From: Poriferisodalis sp965116715
GTDB lineage: Bacteria > Actinomycetota > Acidimicrobiia > Acidimicrobiales > Poriferisodalaceae
Direction of reading: 5' to 3'
Length of the DNA: 64,000 bases
Assembly (NCBI GenBank): GCA_965116715.1
Contig: OZ220724.1
Location: 2,108,001-2,172,000, forward strand
Positions 7,570 through 15,803 of the stretch are shown here, one piece after another. The first letter of the stretch is position 1. Each line of letters starts with the position of its first letter. The notes beneath the pieces are model-generated. The model saw only the letters and a program-made list of their open reading frames with translations. It was not told where the DNA came from and did not search any database. Made by a program: the position numbers and the translations under genes.

Positions 7570-8859
7570 ATGAGGCCGCCGTCGGTGAACGACTTGGCGC
7601 TTTCCATCGCGGACGTCGGTCTCCCGCAGCCGTTGCTGGTCATTGCCGCTCGTGCGGCCATCGCTGCGGGCGATCCCGATTCAGCGGCTGCAGAGGCGCA
7701 GCGGCTGCGGCGGAGCCTGCTGGGCCCGGCAATCAACGCCACGGGTGTGCTGCTGCACACGAATCTTGGCCGAGCTCCGCTCGGGAATCAGCACAGTCGG
7801 GCTCCGCTCGGACTGGAAGCGGCGGACGACAACCCGGTGCGGTTCAGCAATCTGGAATTCGACTTGGGCTCTGGCCGGCGTGGCTCGCGTGCCTCGCATG
7901 CTTCGTTGCTGCTGGCCACGCTGACTGGTGCCGAGGCGGCGCTGGTGGTCAACAACTGCGCTGCCGCGGTGACGCTGGTGCTGGCGGCGCTGGCGCGTGG
8001 CCGCGGCGTGGCGGTGTCGCGGGGGGAGCTGGTGGAGATCGGCGGCGGCTTTCGGGTGCCCGAGGTGATGGAGCAGTCGGGGGCGCGGCTGGTGGAGGTG
8101 GGCACCACCAATCGGACCCGGGCGTCGGACTACCGGGCCGCGGCTGAGCGGGACGATGTGGCGCTGTTGCTCAAGGTGCATCCGTCCAACTACCGCATCA
8201 CCGGCTTCACCGAGGAAGCCGAAGTGGCGGACCTGGCGAAGATCGGGCCGCCGGTGGTGTCCGACCTGGGCTCGGGACTGCTGGACGAACGCTGCCCGTG
8301 GCTGGGGCAGCGGCCCGACTGGCTGGCCGGCGAGCCTGGCGCACGCCAAACGTTGGCGGCGGGTGCAGCGCTGGTCACGTTCTCGGGCGACAAGCTCATG
8401 GGCGGACCCCAGGCCGGGATCATCTGCGGGAAGGCCGACCTGGTGGCGGCCTGCGCAGCCCATCCGCTGATGCGAGCCTTCCGGCCCGGATCGCTGGTGC
8501 TCGACGCGTTGCAGTCGGTGGCACTGGCGTACCTGCGCCGTGACGCCGACGCCGTCCCGTTCTGGCGCATGGCCCGCGTGAAGGTCGACGAACTGGCCGA
8601 GCGTGCTGAGGCGCTGGGCGTGGGCAGGCCGGCGCGCACGACGGCGATCGCCGGTGCCGGCTCCTTGCCCGGACAGGAGATTCCCTCGGCTGGCATTGAA
8701 CTCGACGGTGACTACGCGGCGGCGCTGCGGGCACATGACCCGCCGGTGATCGCCCGCGTCAACGAGCAGACCACCGTGATCGACCTGCGCACGGTCGATC
8801 CCGCCGACGACACCATCGTGGCTGCCGCCGTCCGCCACACGCTCGACCAGCAGTCCTGA
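7570..8859 (+). CDS. selA: L-seryl-tRNA(Sec) selenium transferase
   Basis: A 429-residue PLP enzyme that converts seryl-tRNA(Sec) to selenocysteyl-tRNA(Sec) using selenophosphate. Visible signatures are INATGVLLHTNLGRAPL near residue 56, NNCAAAVTLVLAAL near 130, VSRGELVEIGGGFRVPEVM, and the PLP-lysine segment TFSGDKLMGGPQAGII near 275. Length fits the family (about 430-470). selB lies 312 bp downstream on the same strand, so this is a selenocysteine decoding locus. No selD is in the window. Confidence 0.92.
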   Translation: MRPPSVNDLALSIADVGLPQPLLVIAARAAIAAGDPDSAAAEAQRLRRSLLGPAINATGVLLHTNLGRAPLGNQHSRAPLGLEAADDNPVRFSNLEFDLGSGRRGSRASHASLLLATLTGAEAALVVNNCAAAVTLVLAALARGRGVAVSRGELVEIGGGFRVPEVMEQSGARLVEVGTTNRTRASDYRAAAERDDVALLLKVHPSNYRITGFTEEAEVADLAKIGPPVVSDLGSGLLDERCPWLGQRPDWLAGEPGARQTLAAGAALVTFSGDKLMGGPQAGIICGKADLVAACAAHPLMRAFRPGSLVLDALQSVALAYLRRDADAVPFWRMARVKVDELAERAEALGVGRPARTTAIAGAGSLPGQEIPSAGIELDGDYAAALRAHDPPVIARVNEQTTVIDLRTVDPADDTIVAAAVRHTLDQQS

Positions 8860-8951
8860 ACAGCGGTGCTGGGCCCCTAGCCCCACCCGGCCGCGCACAG
8901 TGTTCAGATCAGAAATTCATGAAAGATGACGACGTTCTGCCTGCCAGCATA

Positions 8952-8985
8952 ACGAGAGCCACACCCCGAAAGGTGTGGCTCTCGT
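8952..8985 (+). terminator. Strong 14-bp hairpin after selA
   Basis: A perfect inverted repeat, ACGAGAGCCACACC and GGTGTGGCTCTCGT, separated by CCGAAA. There is no T run after it, so it may be a factor-assisted terminator or a structural part of an RNA that includes the adjoining tRNA-like sequence, which starts at the next base. Confidence 0.55.
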
Positions 8986-9057
8986 GGGGCTACCGCTGGT
9001 GCGGCGAGCCGGCCTGAAATCTGACCTCGGACGGTTCAATTCCGTCTAGCTCCACCA
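8986..9057 (+). ncRNA. tRNA-like element between selA and selB (no normal anticodon arm)
   Basis: A 72-nt stretch has a 7-bp acceptor (GGGGCTA with TAGCTCC), discriminator A, an encoded CCA and a perfect T arm (GACGG-TTCAATT-CCGTC). A D-arm-like helix can be drawn (GCTGG with CCGGC). The remaining 16 nt cannot form an anticodon stem, and no TCA anticodon loop is present. This is where selC would be expected. It could be a degenerate or unusual tRNA-Sec, a tmRNA-like terminal domain, or a remnant left by integration. The acceptor end GCTCCACCA resembles tmRNA. Confidence 0.35.
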
Positions 9058-9171
9058 GCAACCCTAGGGTCGCGCCGACACGCTACACAAACCGATTCCG
9101 GCAGCGGGAACATCGGCCGCCCGCTCGAATCCATTCGACACGCAGCGACACCGACGGGGCAAGCTGGCGGC

Positions 9172-10896
9172 GTGCACATCGTCGGCACTGCGGGACACGT
9201 GGACCATGGCAAGTCGACGTTGGTGCGCGCCCTGACCGGCACCGACCCCGACCGGCTGGCCGAGGAGAAAGCGCGCGGCCTCACCATCGACCTGGGGTTC
9301 GCGTTCTGCGCGCTGCCCTCAGGCAGGCAGGTCAGCTTCGTGGACGTGCCCGGCCACATCCGGTTCGTGAAGAACATGCTGGCCGGCGTCGGGGCGGTGG
9401 ACGCCTGCATGTTCGTGGTGGCAGCGCCCGAGGGCTGGAAGCCGCAGTCGGCTGAGCACCTGGCGATCCTGGAACTGCTCGGCATCTCGCACGGCGTCGT
9501 AGTGCTCAGCCAGATCGATCTTGTGGACGACGAGCTGGCCGAGCTGGCCCGGCTGGACATTGCCGAGCACATCGACGGCACGTTCCTGGAGCATGCGCCG
9601 GTGATCGCCACCGACGCCATCGGCGGCACCGGCCTGGACGAGCTGCGCACCGCGCTCGACGACCTCTGCGCAGCCACACCCACCGCCGCCGACCGCGACC
9701 GGCCCCGCCTGTGGATCGACCGGTCGTTCGCCGCAACGGGGGCCGGTCGGATCGTGACCGGCACACTCGCCGGCGGCAGCATTTCGAGCGGGGACGAGCT
9801 GCGGACCGCACCGGGCGGGCGGGCGGCCCGGGTGCGAGCCGTCCAGACCCAGAGCACCGCCGTCGAGCGGATCGGTCCGGGCCACCGTGTCGCGCTCAAT
9901 CTCACCGGCGTCGATGCCGACGACCTAGGACGTGGCATCGCCCTAGTGCGGCCCGACCAGTGGCACCACACCCGCAGCATCGACGTGGAGCTCGCAGTGC
10001 TGGATGGCGTGAGGAGCGATGTGACCCGGCGGGGCGCGTACGCCCTGTACCTCGGTTCGGGCGAGTGGCCGGTGCGGCTGCGCGTGCTAGGGCCCGAACG
10101 CATCGCCCCCGGGCAGACCGGCTACGCCCGGCTGCACCTGCCGGTCGCGCTGCCGCTCGTGATGGGAGACCGCTTCGTGCTGCGCGACTTCGGGCGGGGA
10201 CAGACCGTCGGCGGCGGCACGGTGCTCGATCCCGATCCCCAGCTGCGGGCCTCGGTTGCCAAGCCCGACGCCCGTCTGGAGCGCATGGTGGCCGAGCGCG
10301 GCTGGATCGAGGCGAAGCAGCTCGAGCGGTTGACCGGCGAGCGGGTACCGCCGGTGCTGGGCGGCTGGGTGGCGCCGCCGGAACTGGTCAAGGCGCTGGT
10401 TGACGATCTTCGAGACCAGATCGAACGTGCCGGGCCCCTCGGCCTCGACCTGGCCGGGCTCGACGAACGCCAGCGGCTCGCGGTCGACGCGCTCGACGGG
10501 ATCGCTGTCGAAGCCGGGCGCGCCCGCCCGGCCGACGCTGCCGACGTTCTGGCCGACCACCCCGTCATCGCCGAGCTGGCCGCGGCGCCCTTCTCGCCGC
10601 CGGTCCCGAGCAGCGCCAGCCAGCGGGAACTGCTGGCGCTGGCGGCGCGCGGCGATCTGGTGCATGCGGACGGGATCTGGTTTGCGTCGTCCGCCCTCGA
10701 GGCCGCAGCCGAGCGGATCGCCGGCCTGCTCAGCGCTCAGCCCGACGGTGTCACCGTGGCGGAGATCCGCGAGGCGCTCGGCACGACACGCAAGTACGCG
10801 CTGCCGCTTGTGGGCTACCTGGACCGGACGGGGGTGACGCGGCGGCGCGGAGATCTGCGCATCGCCGGGCCCCGGCTGCCAGCGACATCTGATTGA
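9172..10896 (+). CDS. selB: Selenocysteine-specific translation elongation factor SelB
   Basis: A 574-residue GTPase that brings selenocysteyl-tRNA to the ribosome at UGA codons with a SECIS hairpin. The G domain is N-terminal: GTAGHVDHGKSTLVRALTG (G1), FVDVPGHIRFVKNML (G3) and LSQIDLVDD (G4). EF-Tu-like beta domains follow (residues about 175-340), and then a C-terminal region with winged-helix repeats that bind SECIS RNA in known SelB. It starts with GTG at 9172. It pairs with selA upstream. Confidence 0.92.
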   Translation: MHIVGTAGHVDHGKSTLVRALTGTDPDRLAEEKARGLTIDLGFAFCALPSGRQVSFVDVPGHIRFVKNMLAGVGAVDACMFVVAAPEGWKPQSAEHLAILELLGISHGVVVLSQIDLVDDELAELARLDIAEHIDGTFLEHAPVIATDAIGGTGLDELRTALDDLCAATPTAADRDRPRLWIDRSFAATGAGRIVTGTLAGGSISSGDELRTAPGGRAARVRAVQTQSTAVERIGPGHRVALNLTGVDADDLGRGIALVRPDQWHHTRSIDVELAVLDGVRSDVTRRGAYALYLGSGEWPVRLRVLGPERIAPGQTGYARLHLPVALPLVMGDRFVLRDFGRGQTVGGGTVLDPDPQLRASVAKPDARLERMVAERGWIEAKQLERLTGERVPPVLGGWVAPPELVKALVDDLRDQIERAGPLGLDLAGLDERQRLAVDALDGIAVEAGRARPADAADVLADHPVIAELAAAPFSPPVPSSASQRELLALAARGDLVHADGIWFASSALEAAAERIAGLLSAQPDGVTVAEIREALGTTRKYALPLVGYLDRTGVTRRRGDLRIAGPRLPATSD

Positions 10897-10943
10897 CGCA
10901 GGCTGGCACTGCCTGCGAGAACTGCGGGAGTGGCGGGGAAGCG

Positions 10944-11210
10944 CTAGCTGCCGTCGCCGCGCAGCAGCAGCATGTTGCGGCGCTCGATCTCGTTGCGCCC
11001 GCCCCAGATGCCGTGCGCCTCACCGACGTCGAGCGCATGATCGAGACAGTCGTCGATCACAGAGCACTGGCCGCAGATGGCCTTGGCTCGGGCTTCGCGC
11101 TCCGCCTTCTCGTCGCGCCGCTCGGTGCGGGGCGGCGGGAAGAACACCGCCGCCTGAGGACCTCGGCAGGCTGCCTTGTCCTGCCACTCATCGACCAGCA
11201 GAGCGCTCAT
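10944..11210 (-). CDS. WhiB-family Fe-S transcriptional regulator
   Basis: An 88-residue WhiB-like protein that binds a [4Fe-4S] cluster and acts with the primary sigma factor. The four cluster cysteines are visible: one in KAACRGPQ, then CGQC and DDCLDHAL. GIWGGRNEIER is the G(V/I)WGG turn, and a basic tail follows. Actinobacteria-specific. A promoter with -35 and -10 elements lies at 11232-11260, and GGGGG precedes the ATG. The subclass (WhiB1, WhiB2 and so on) cannot be fixed. Confidence 0.9.
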   Translation of the reverse strand: MSALLVDEWQDKAACRGPQAAVFFPPPRTERRDEKAEREARAKAICGQCSVIDDCLDHALDVGEAHGIWGGRNEIERRNMLLLRGDGS

Positions 11211-11231
11211 ATGTCCCCCTTGTCGGAGGGG

Positions 11232-11260
11232 ACACTAGATCACGAAAATTGGCTTGACAA
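11232..11260 (-). promoter_or_regulatory. Promoter of the whiB gene
   Basis: On the minus strand, TTGTCA (11255-11260), a 17-bp spacer and TAGTGT (11232-11237) give a near-consensus housekeeping promoter. The leader then holds a small C-rich/G-rich inverted repeat before the ATG. Confidence 0.6.
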
Positions 11261-11275
11261 GAGGTAAACGAAACC

Positions 11276-12712
11276 TCATTCGGTTTCGGAAACCGTCGCA
11301 TCGGCCCGTTTTCGGCGCATCTCGCGGTAGTCCACGGCCGCACCTTCCATCGGCTCCACCTCGAGCACCACCCCGCTCAGGCCGCTGACGCGCAGCGGCT
11401 CGCCCGCCTGCAGCGGCGTGAGGCGGTTGACCCGGGCCCGCCACCGGGCACCATGAACCTCGACGGTCCCGTCAGGGTCGACATCGGTCACCGCCGTCCC
11501 CTCCACCCCGATCAGCCACTCCCGCCCGACCGTGGCCGTGCCATAGCGAGTCCGCACCAGCGCCGGCAGACCCGACAGCACGAACGCGCCCACGCCCACC
11601 AGGCCCACGAGCAGCGGGATCCAGCTCATCGAGTGCTGACCGAACAGCGTCAGCGAGCCGGCGAGCAGCGCCGCACCGCCTGCCGCCGTCCAAAAGCGCG
11701 GCACACCGGTCTGGATGTCCACGGCGAACGCCACAAAGCCGGCCATGAGCAGCGCCAGCGCCCACGGCCGGATGTCGAGCGTGCCCAGGCCGAACGCAGC
11801 GAGCAGCCCGCACACCGCGGCCACGACGGCAGCGATGCCGATGCCGCCGGTGTAGAAGTCGAGCAGCAGAAGCGACAGCCCGGCGAGCAGCAGCAGGTAG
11901 GCCACCGCCGGGCTGGCCGCGGTATGGAACAGACCGTCGAGCACCGGCAGCTTCACGAACGACACGACCACGTCGTCGGCCGGCGCCCGCCGAACGACGC
12001 CGTCGTCGCCGGTCACGTCCTGGCTGATCGGCGGCAGCAGGCCCGCGTCGGACATGGCGAACAGGAACTCGCCGATCACCGGCGCCGTGCTGTGGGTGAG
12101 ACGGGCACCCATCGCAGTGTCGGCGTCGTAGTAGCGGACCGATGTGCCCGAATGCAGCGCGTCGTCGTGGTGGCTGTGGACAGCGCCGGTATCAGGTCCT
12201 GGGTCGCCTGTTCCATGGGCATGAACGAGACCCCTCACCGCGGTGAACTCGCCGATGCGGCCGCCGGGCGCGATCGCGGAGAAATCAGCCGCCGTGACCA
12301 GGTGGGCGGCGCCTCCCAGCGCCTGCGCCCCGCTGGGGCCCACCCAAGCGCCCACCGGCAGGTGCGCAAGGCGAACGCTGTCGAGCAATTCGACCAGCGC
12401 AGCGTCATCGAGGGTGGTGCCTGCGCTGTTGATCTGCAGCACCACGCCGATCGCGTGGAGCCCGCTCGCGGTGACGAGCTGCCGTTTGATGTAGGAGGCC
12501 ATGATCGGATCGATCAGCCCGTGCACCTCCAGCACGACGATCTGCCGCGGGCCCTGCTCACCCTCGACGTGGGGGGTGTCGGACTCGTGCGAGTCGTCGC
12601 CCGACTCATCGTGGGCAGATGCCGGCACGGCGGCCAGACCCACCACGGCCGACAGCAACAGCGTTGCGGCCACGAGCCGCACGAGCCTGCGGCAGTGCTG
12701 ACGTGCGTTCAC
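11276..12712 (-). CDS. nfeD: NfeD family membrane protein with ClpP-class protease domain
   Basis: A 478-residue protein: N-terminal signal/anchor (RLVRLVAATLLLSAVVGLA), a His/Asp-rich linker, a ClpP-like serine-protease domain (residues about 55-250; GVVLQINSAGTTLDDAALVELLDS and AWVGPSGAQALGGAAHLV with the likely catalytic serine in GPSGAQA), four or five membrane helices (residues about 275-395), and a C-terminal NfeD OB-fold (IGVEGTAVTDVDPDGTVEVHGARW). Family members work with SPFH/stomatin proteins in membrane quality control. The GTG at 12712 is chosen over further upstream frames because a signal peptide and a GGGGGAG ribosome binding site sit there. Confidence 0.85.
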   Translation of the reverse strand: MNARQHCRRLVRLVAATLLLSAVVGLAAVPASAHDESGDDSHESDTPHVEGEQGPRQIVVLEVHGLIDPIMASYIKRQLVTASGLHAIGVVLQINSAGTTLDDAALVELLDSVRLAHLPVGAWVGPSGAQALGGAAHLVTAADFSAIAPGGRIGEFTAVRGLVHAHGTGDPGPDTGAVHSHHDDALHSGTSVRYYDADTAMGARLTHSTAPVIGEFLFAMSDAGLLPPISQDVTGDDGVVRRAPADDVVVSFVKLPVLDGLFHTAASPAVAYLLLLAGLSLLLLDFYTGGIGIAAVVAAVCGLLAAFGLGTLDIRPWALALLMAGFVAFAVDIQTGVPRFWTAAGGAALLAGSLTLFGQHSMSWIPLLVGLVGVGAFVLSGLPALVRTRYGTATVGREWLIGVEGTAVTDVDPDGTVEVHGARWRARVNRLTPLQAGEPLRVSGLSGVVLEVEPMEGAAVDYREMRRKRADATVSETE

Positions 12713-12807
12713 CCAGGCTCCCCCCGAAACAGTCGGCGCGAACTCTAGAGGTGCGCCCCGTCGTTGACAGAACAGCCCGCCACCGTAGATGCCGATGTTC
12801 GCCCCAT

Positions 12808-12813
12808 TACGCT
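12808..12813 (+). promoter_or_regulatory. -10 element of the receiver gene (leaderless)
   Basis: TACGCT, 7 nt, then GTG at 12821; nearly the same 20-bp context as the mrp promoter. Confidence 0.6.
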
Positions 12814-12820
12814 GCGGCCC

Positions 12821-13207
12821 GTGACCGACGTGCTGCTGGCCACCGATGCCGACTGGGTGGTCGAAGAGGTGGCTGCCGCGCTCTCGGCGCCCGACGTGAC
12901 CTTCCGGGTGGTGCGATCGGGGCATGACGTTCGTCCTGCGGTGACGGCGAGCACGCCCGACCTGGTGATCCTCGACTTCCAGATCGGCAACATGGGCGGC
13001 ATGGCGACCTGCTTGGACCTGCGCCTGGAATCGGGCATGGGGAGGCTGCCGCGGGTACCGGTGCTGATGCTGGCCGACCGTGAAGCCGACATCTTCCTGG
13101 CCCGGCGCTCCGACGCCGACGCGTGGCTGGTCAAGCCGCTCAACCCGCTGCAGCTGCGGCGCACCGCGCACGAGCTGCTGCAACGGGACGCTGCCAGCAC
13201 GGGCTGA
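12821..13207 (+). CDS. Single-domain response regulator (receiver only)
   Basis: A 128-residue CheY-like receiver with no output domain. It shows an acidic pair (ATDAD near residue 7), a phospho-acceptor aspartate in LVILDFQIGNMGG near 50, and the conserved lysine in AWLVKPLNPLQLRR near 108. No histidine kinase gene is nearby. It may act through protein contacts in a phosphorelay. The start is fixed by the leaderless -10 element; an ATG at 12764 is in frame but lies upstream of that element. Confidence 0.8.
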   Translation: MTDVLLATDADWVVEEVAAALSAPDVTFRVVRSGHDVRPAVTASTPDLVILDFQIGNMGGMATCLDLRLESGMGRLPRVPVLMLADREADIFLARRSDADAWLVKPLNPLQLRRTAHELLQRDAASTG

Positions 13208-13287
13208 GCGGGCTCGTCTTCCTGTAGCGCTCCCACGTGTTTGACCGGTAGCTTCGGCCCGAGCGATCAGCCAGCAGCGGTCGCACA

Positions 13288-13361
<74 letters not shown>

Positions 13362-13423
13362 CTGGTTAATGCGAGCTCGAAGGGCTTCGCCCCTCGCTCG
13401 CGAGATAAGGGGGCGCGGGCGCT

Positions 13424-14425
13424 ATGGACGCTACGACAGCTTTGCCGCGGGTGGGGTTTGTTGGGCTGGGGAATGTTGGGGGGAAGCTGGCTGGGTCGTT
13501 GTTGCGGAACGGGTTCGAGTTGGTGGTGCGCGATCTGGACCCGGCTGCTCTGGCGCCGTTTGTGGACGCTGGGGCTTCGTCTGCTGGGTCGGGGGCTGAG
13601 CTGGCCGAGCGCTGTGATGTGGTGATCACCTGCCTGCCGTCGCCTGCTGCGGTTGCTGCGGTGCTCGAGGCGCGCGACGGAGTGCTGGCCGGGCTTGCCG
13701 CGGCCAGTGCGGGCGGCGCTGGGCGCAAGATCTGGGCGGAGATGAGCACTACCGACCACCATGAAGTGCGGCGGCTGGGTGCGCTGGTGGAAGCGGCGGG
13801 CGGTGCCGCCATCGACTGCCCGGTCTCGGGCGGCTGCCACCGGGCCGCTACCGGCAACATTGCGATCTTCGCCGGCGGCGAACGCGGCACCTTCGAGGCG
13901 ATGCTGCCGCTGCTGGCCACCATGGGGCGTCGCATTTTGCACACCGGGCCGCTGGGCTCAGCCTCGATTCTCAAGGTGGTGACCAACTACCTGGCCACCG
14001 CCAACCTGGTCTCGCTGTGCGAGGCGCTGACGACATCGCAGGCGGCGGGCATGGACCTGGCCACCACCTACGAGGCCATCCGCATCAGCTCGGGCAACTC
14101 GTTCGTCCACGAGACCGAGAGCCAGGTGATTCTGAACGGCTCGCGCGACATCAACTTCACCATGGACCTGGTGTGCAAGGACATCGGCCTGTTCGCCGAC
14201 ATTGCGGCCGAGCACGGCCTGCCGCTGGAGCTGTCACCGGTGCTGGTGGACGTGTTCGCCGACGGGGCCGCCCGCTACGGCGATCGGGAGTGGTCGCCGA
14301 ACATCATCCGGCGGCTCGAAGATGCCAGTGGGCAGCGCGTTACGGCTACTGGTTTTCCGGCTGAGATTGTGGATGATGAGCCTGAGGTGCCCGGCTCCGA
14401 AGTCGTCGTGCGTCGCGGTCTGTAG
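13424..14425 (+). CDS. 3-hydroxyisobutyrate/6-phosphogluconate dehydrogenase family oxidoreductase
   Basis: A 333-residue NAD(P)-dependent beta-hydroxyacid dehydrogenase. The Rossmann motif GFVGLGNVGGKLAGSLL is at residue 10. The substrate motif DCPVSGGCHRAATGNIAIFAGG lies near 128 and the catalytic lysine region GSASILKVVTNYLATANL near 180. The exact substrate (hydroxyisobutyrate, tartronate semialdehyde or another) is unclear. The first 60 and last 25 codons favour G- and T-ending codons, whereas the middle uses C-ending codons. The 3' end abuts repeat copy B. Confidence 0.82.
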   Translation: MDATTALPRVGFVGLGNVGGKLAGSLLRNGFELVVRDLDPAALAPFVDAGASSAGSGAELAERCDVVITCLPSPAAVAAVLEARDGVLAGLAAASAGGAGRKIWAEMSTTDHHEVRRLGALVEAAGGAAIDCPVSGGCHRAATGNIAIFAGGERGTFEAMLPLLATMGRRILHTGPLGSASILKVVTNYLATANLVSLCEALTTSQAAGMDLATTYEAIRISSGNSFVHETESQVILNGSRDINFTMDLVCKDIGLFADIAAEHGLPLELSPVLVDVFADGAARYGDREWSPNIIRRLEDASGQRVTATGFPAEIVDDEPEVPGSEVVVRRGL

Positions 14426-14436
14426 ATGCGCCCGGT

Positions 14437-14546
14437 CTGAGCAGGGGCAACAGCACCCATGCTCAGACATGCGCAGCGCCGCCCGTTGCACGGTGGATGG
14501 GCTGTGGCGCTGCGAACTGCGCGTGGGCACTGCTGCCCCTGCCCAG
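14437..14546 (+). repeat. Structured intergenic repeat, copy B
   Basis: Same orientation as copy A. The arms GAGCAGGGGCAACAGCACC and TGGGCACTGCTGCCCCTGCC pair with a few mismatches. The core keeps GCTCAGACATGCGCAGCGCC and GGCGCTGCGAACTGCGCG. It lies between convergent genes (the dehydrogenase and asd), where it could act as a bidirectional terminator. Confidence 0.85.
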
Positions 14547-14597
14547 CCCTCGTTACGTCTGTGCCTCAGGCGGCGGCGAGGGTTTCGGCGCTGTGTC

Positions 14598-15617
14598 TCA
14601 GGTCGCCGAGAGAACCTCGGCGATTTGGATGGCGTTGAGGGCTGCGCCTTTTCTGAGGTTGTCGCCTACTACGAACAGGGCCAGGCCGTGGGGGACTGTG
14701 AGGTCGCGGCGGATGCGGCCTACGTAGGAGGGGTCGCGGCCTGCTGCTTGTAGCGGGGTGGGCACGTCGGCGAGTTCTACGCCTGGTGCCTCGGCCAGCA
14801 GCTCGGTCGCGCGTTCGGGGGAGATGGGGCGTTCGAAGCGCAGGTTCAGCGACAGCGAGTGGCCGGTGAACACTGGGACCCGCACGCAGGTGCCTGACAC
14901 GGCAAGATCGGGGATGCCCAGGATCTTGCGGCTTTCGTTTCGGAGCTTCTGCTCTTCGTCGGTCTCGCCGCTGCCGTCGCCGACGAAGCTGCCGGCCTGG
15001 GCCAGCACGTTGTGGGCGATCGGGCCGGGGAACTTGTCGGGTGCCGGATGGGTAGCGGCGTCGCCGTCGTAGGTGAGCGCGGCGGTGTCGGTGCTCGTTG
15101 CGGCCAGCGCCTGGTCGAGCTCGTCGACGCCGGCGAGGCCGGCGCCCGACACGGCCTGGTAGGTGGCGGCCACCATCGAGGTCAAGCCGGCCTCGGCATG
15201 CAGCGGGGCCAGCACCGGCATCGCCGCCATCGTGGTGCAGTTGGGGTTGGCGATGATCCCCTTGGGTGCGTTGAACACCTCCTTGGCGTTCACCTCGGGC
15301 ACCACCAGCGGAACGTCGGGGTCCATGCGCCACGCAGAGGAGTTGTCGATGACGGTCGGGCCCTGGGCGGCGACATGCTCGGAGATCGCCAGCGAGGTGG
15401 TCTTGCCTGCGGAGAACAGGGCGATGTCCAAGCCGCGGTAGTCGGCCTCGGCGGCGTCCTCCACCGCGATCTCGTGGCCGTTCCAGGCGAGCTTGCGGCC
15501 GGCTGAACGGGCCGATGCGAAGAGCCGCAGCTCGTCGATGGGGAAGCTTCGCTCGGCCAGGATGGCTTGCATGACGCCGCCGACCTGACCGGTGGCTCCG
15601 ACGATTCCTACTCGCAT
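14598..15617 (-). CDS. asd: Aspartate-semialdehyde dehydrogenase
   Basis: A 339-residue NADPH enzyme converting aspartyl phosphate to aspartate semialdehyde for lysine, threonine and methionine. VGIVGATGQVGGVM (nucleotide binding) is at residue 3, the catalytic cysteine is in IIANPNCTTMAAM near 125, and the substrate-binding GTCVRVPVFTGHSLSLNL is near 240. The start is fixed by TAGCCT 7 nt upstream. The last 100 codons use many A-ending codons (GTA, GCA, CAA) compared with the rest. Aspartate kinase lies upstream on the same strand with a repeat between. Confidence 0.95.
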   Translation of the reverse strand: MRVGIVGATGQVGGVMQAILAERSFPIDELRLFASARSAGRKLAWNGHEIAVEDAAEADYRGLDIALFSAGKTTSLAISEHVAAQGPTVIDNSSAWRMDPDVPLVVPEVNAKEVFNAPKGIIANPNCTTMAAMPVLAPLHAEAGLTSMVAATYQAVSGAGLAGVDELDQALAATSTDTAALTYDGDAATHPAPDKFPGPIAHNVLAQAGSFVGDGSGETDEEQKLRNESRKILGIPDLAVSGTCVRVPVFTGHSLSLNLRFERPISPERATELLAEAPGVELADVPTPLQAAGRDPSYVGRIRRDLTVPHGLALFVVGDNLRKGAALNAIQIAEVLSAT

Positions 15618-15624
15618 GTGTCCG

Positions 15625-15630
15625 AGGCTA
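15625..15630 (-). promoter_or_regulatory. -10 element of asd (leaderless)
   Basis: TAGCCT on the minus strand, 7 nt before ATG at 15617. asd therefore has its own promoter, separate from lysC. Confidence 0.6.
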
Positions 15631-15671
15631 CCGACGGCTGTTCGGCCGGCTTCTGTGATTTTCTGTTCCCC

Positions 15672-15787
15672 GGGGTGGGCAGGGGCAGCAGCACCCATGC
15701 TCAGACAGGCGCAGCGCCGCCCGCTGCACGGTGGATGGGCTGTGGCGCTGCGAACTGCGCGTGGGCACTGCTGCCCCTGCCCACCCC
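15672..15787 (+). repeat. Structured intergenic repeat, copy C
   Basis: The arms GGGGTGGGCAGGGGCAGCAG and CTGCTGCCCCTGCCCACCCC are perfectly complementary over 20 bp, then comes the conserved core. It lies between lysC and asd, both on the minus strand. Confidence 0.88.
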
Positions 15788-15803
15788 TCGTTCTGTCTGT
15801 TCC

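Noticed and set aside
8895..8935. tRNA-Sec with anticodon TCA upstream of the hairpin
   Set aside because: TTCA occurs twice (near 8903 and 8917), but neither sits in a 7-nt loop with a 5-bp stem, and no acceptor partner is present.
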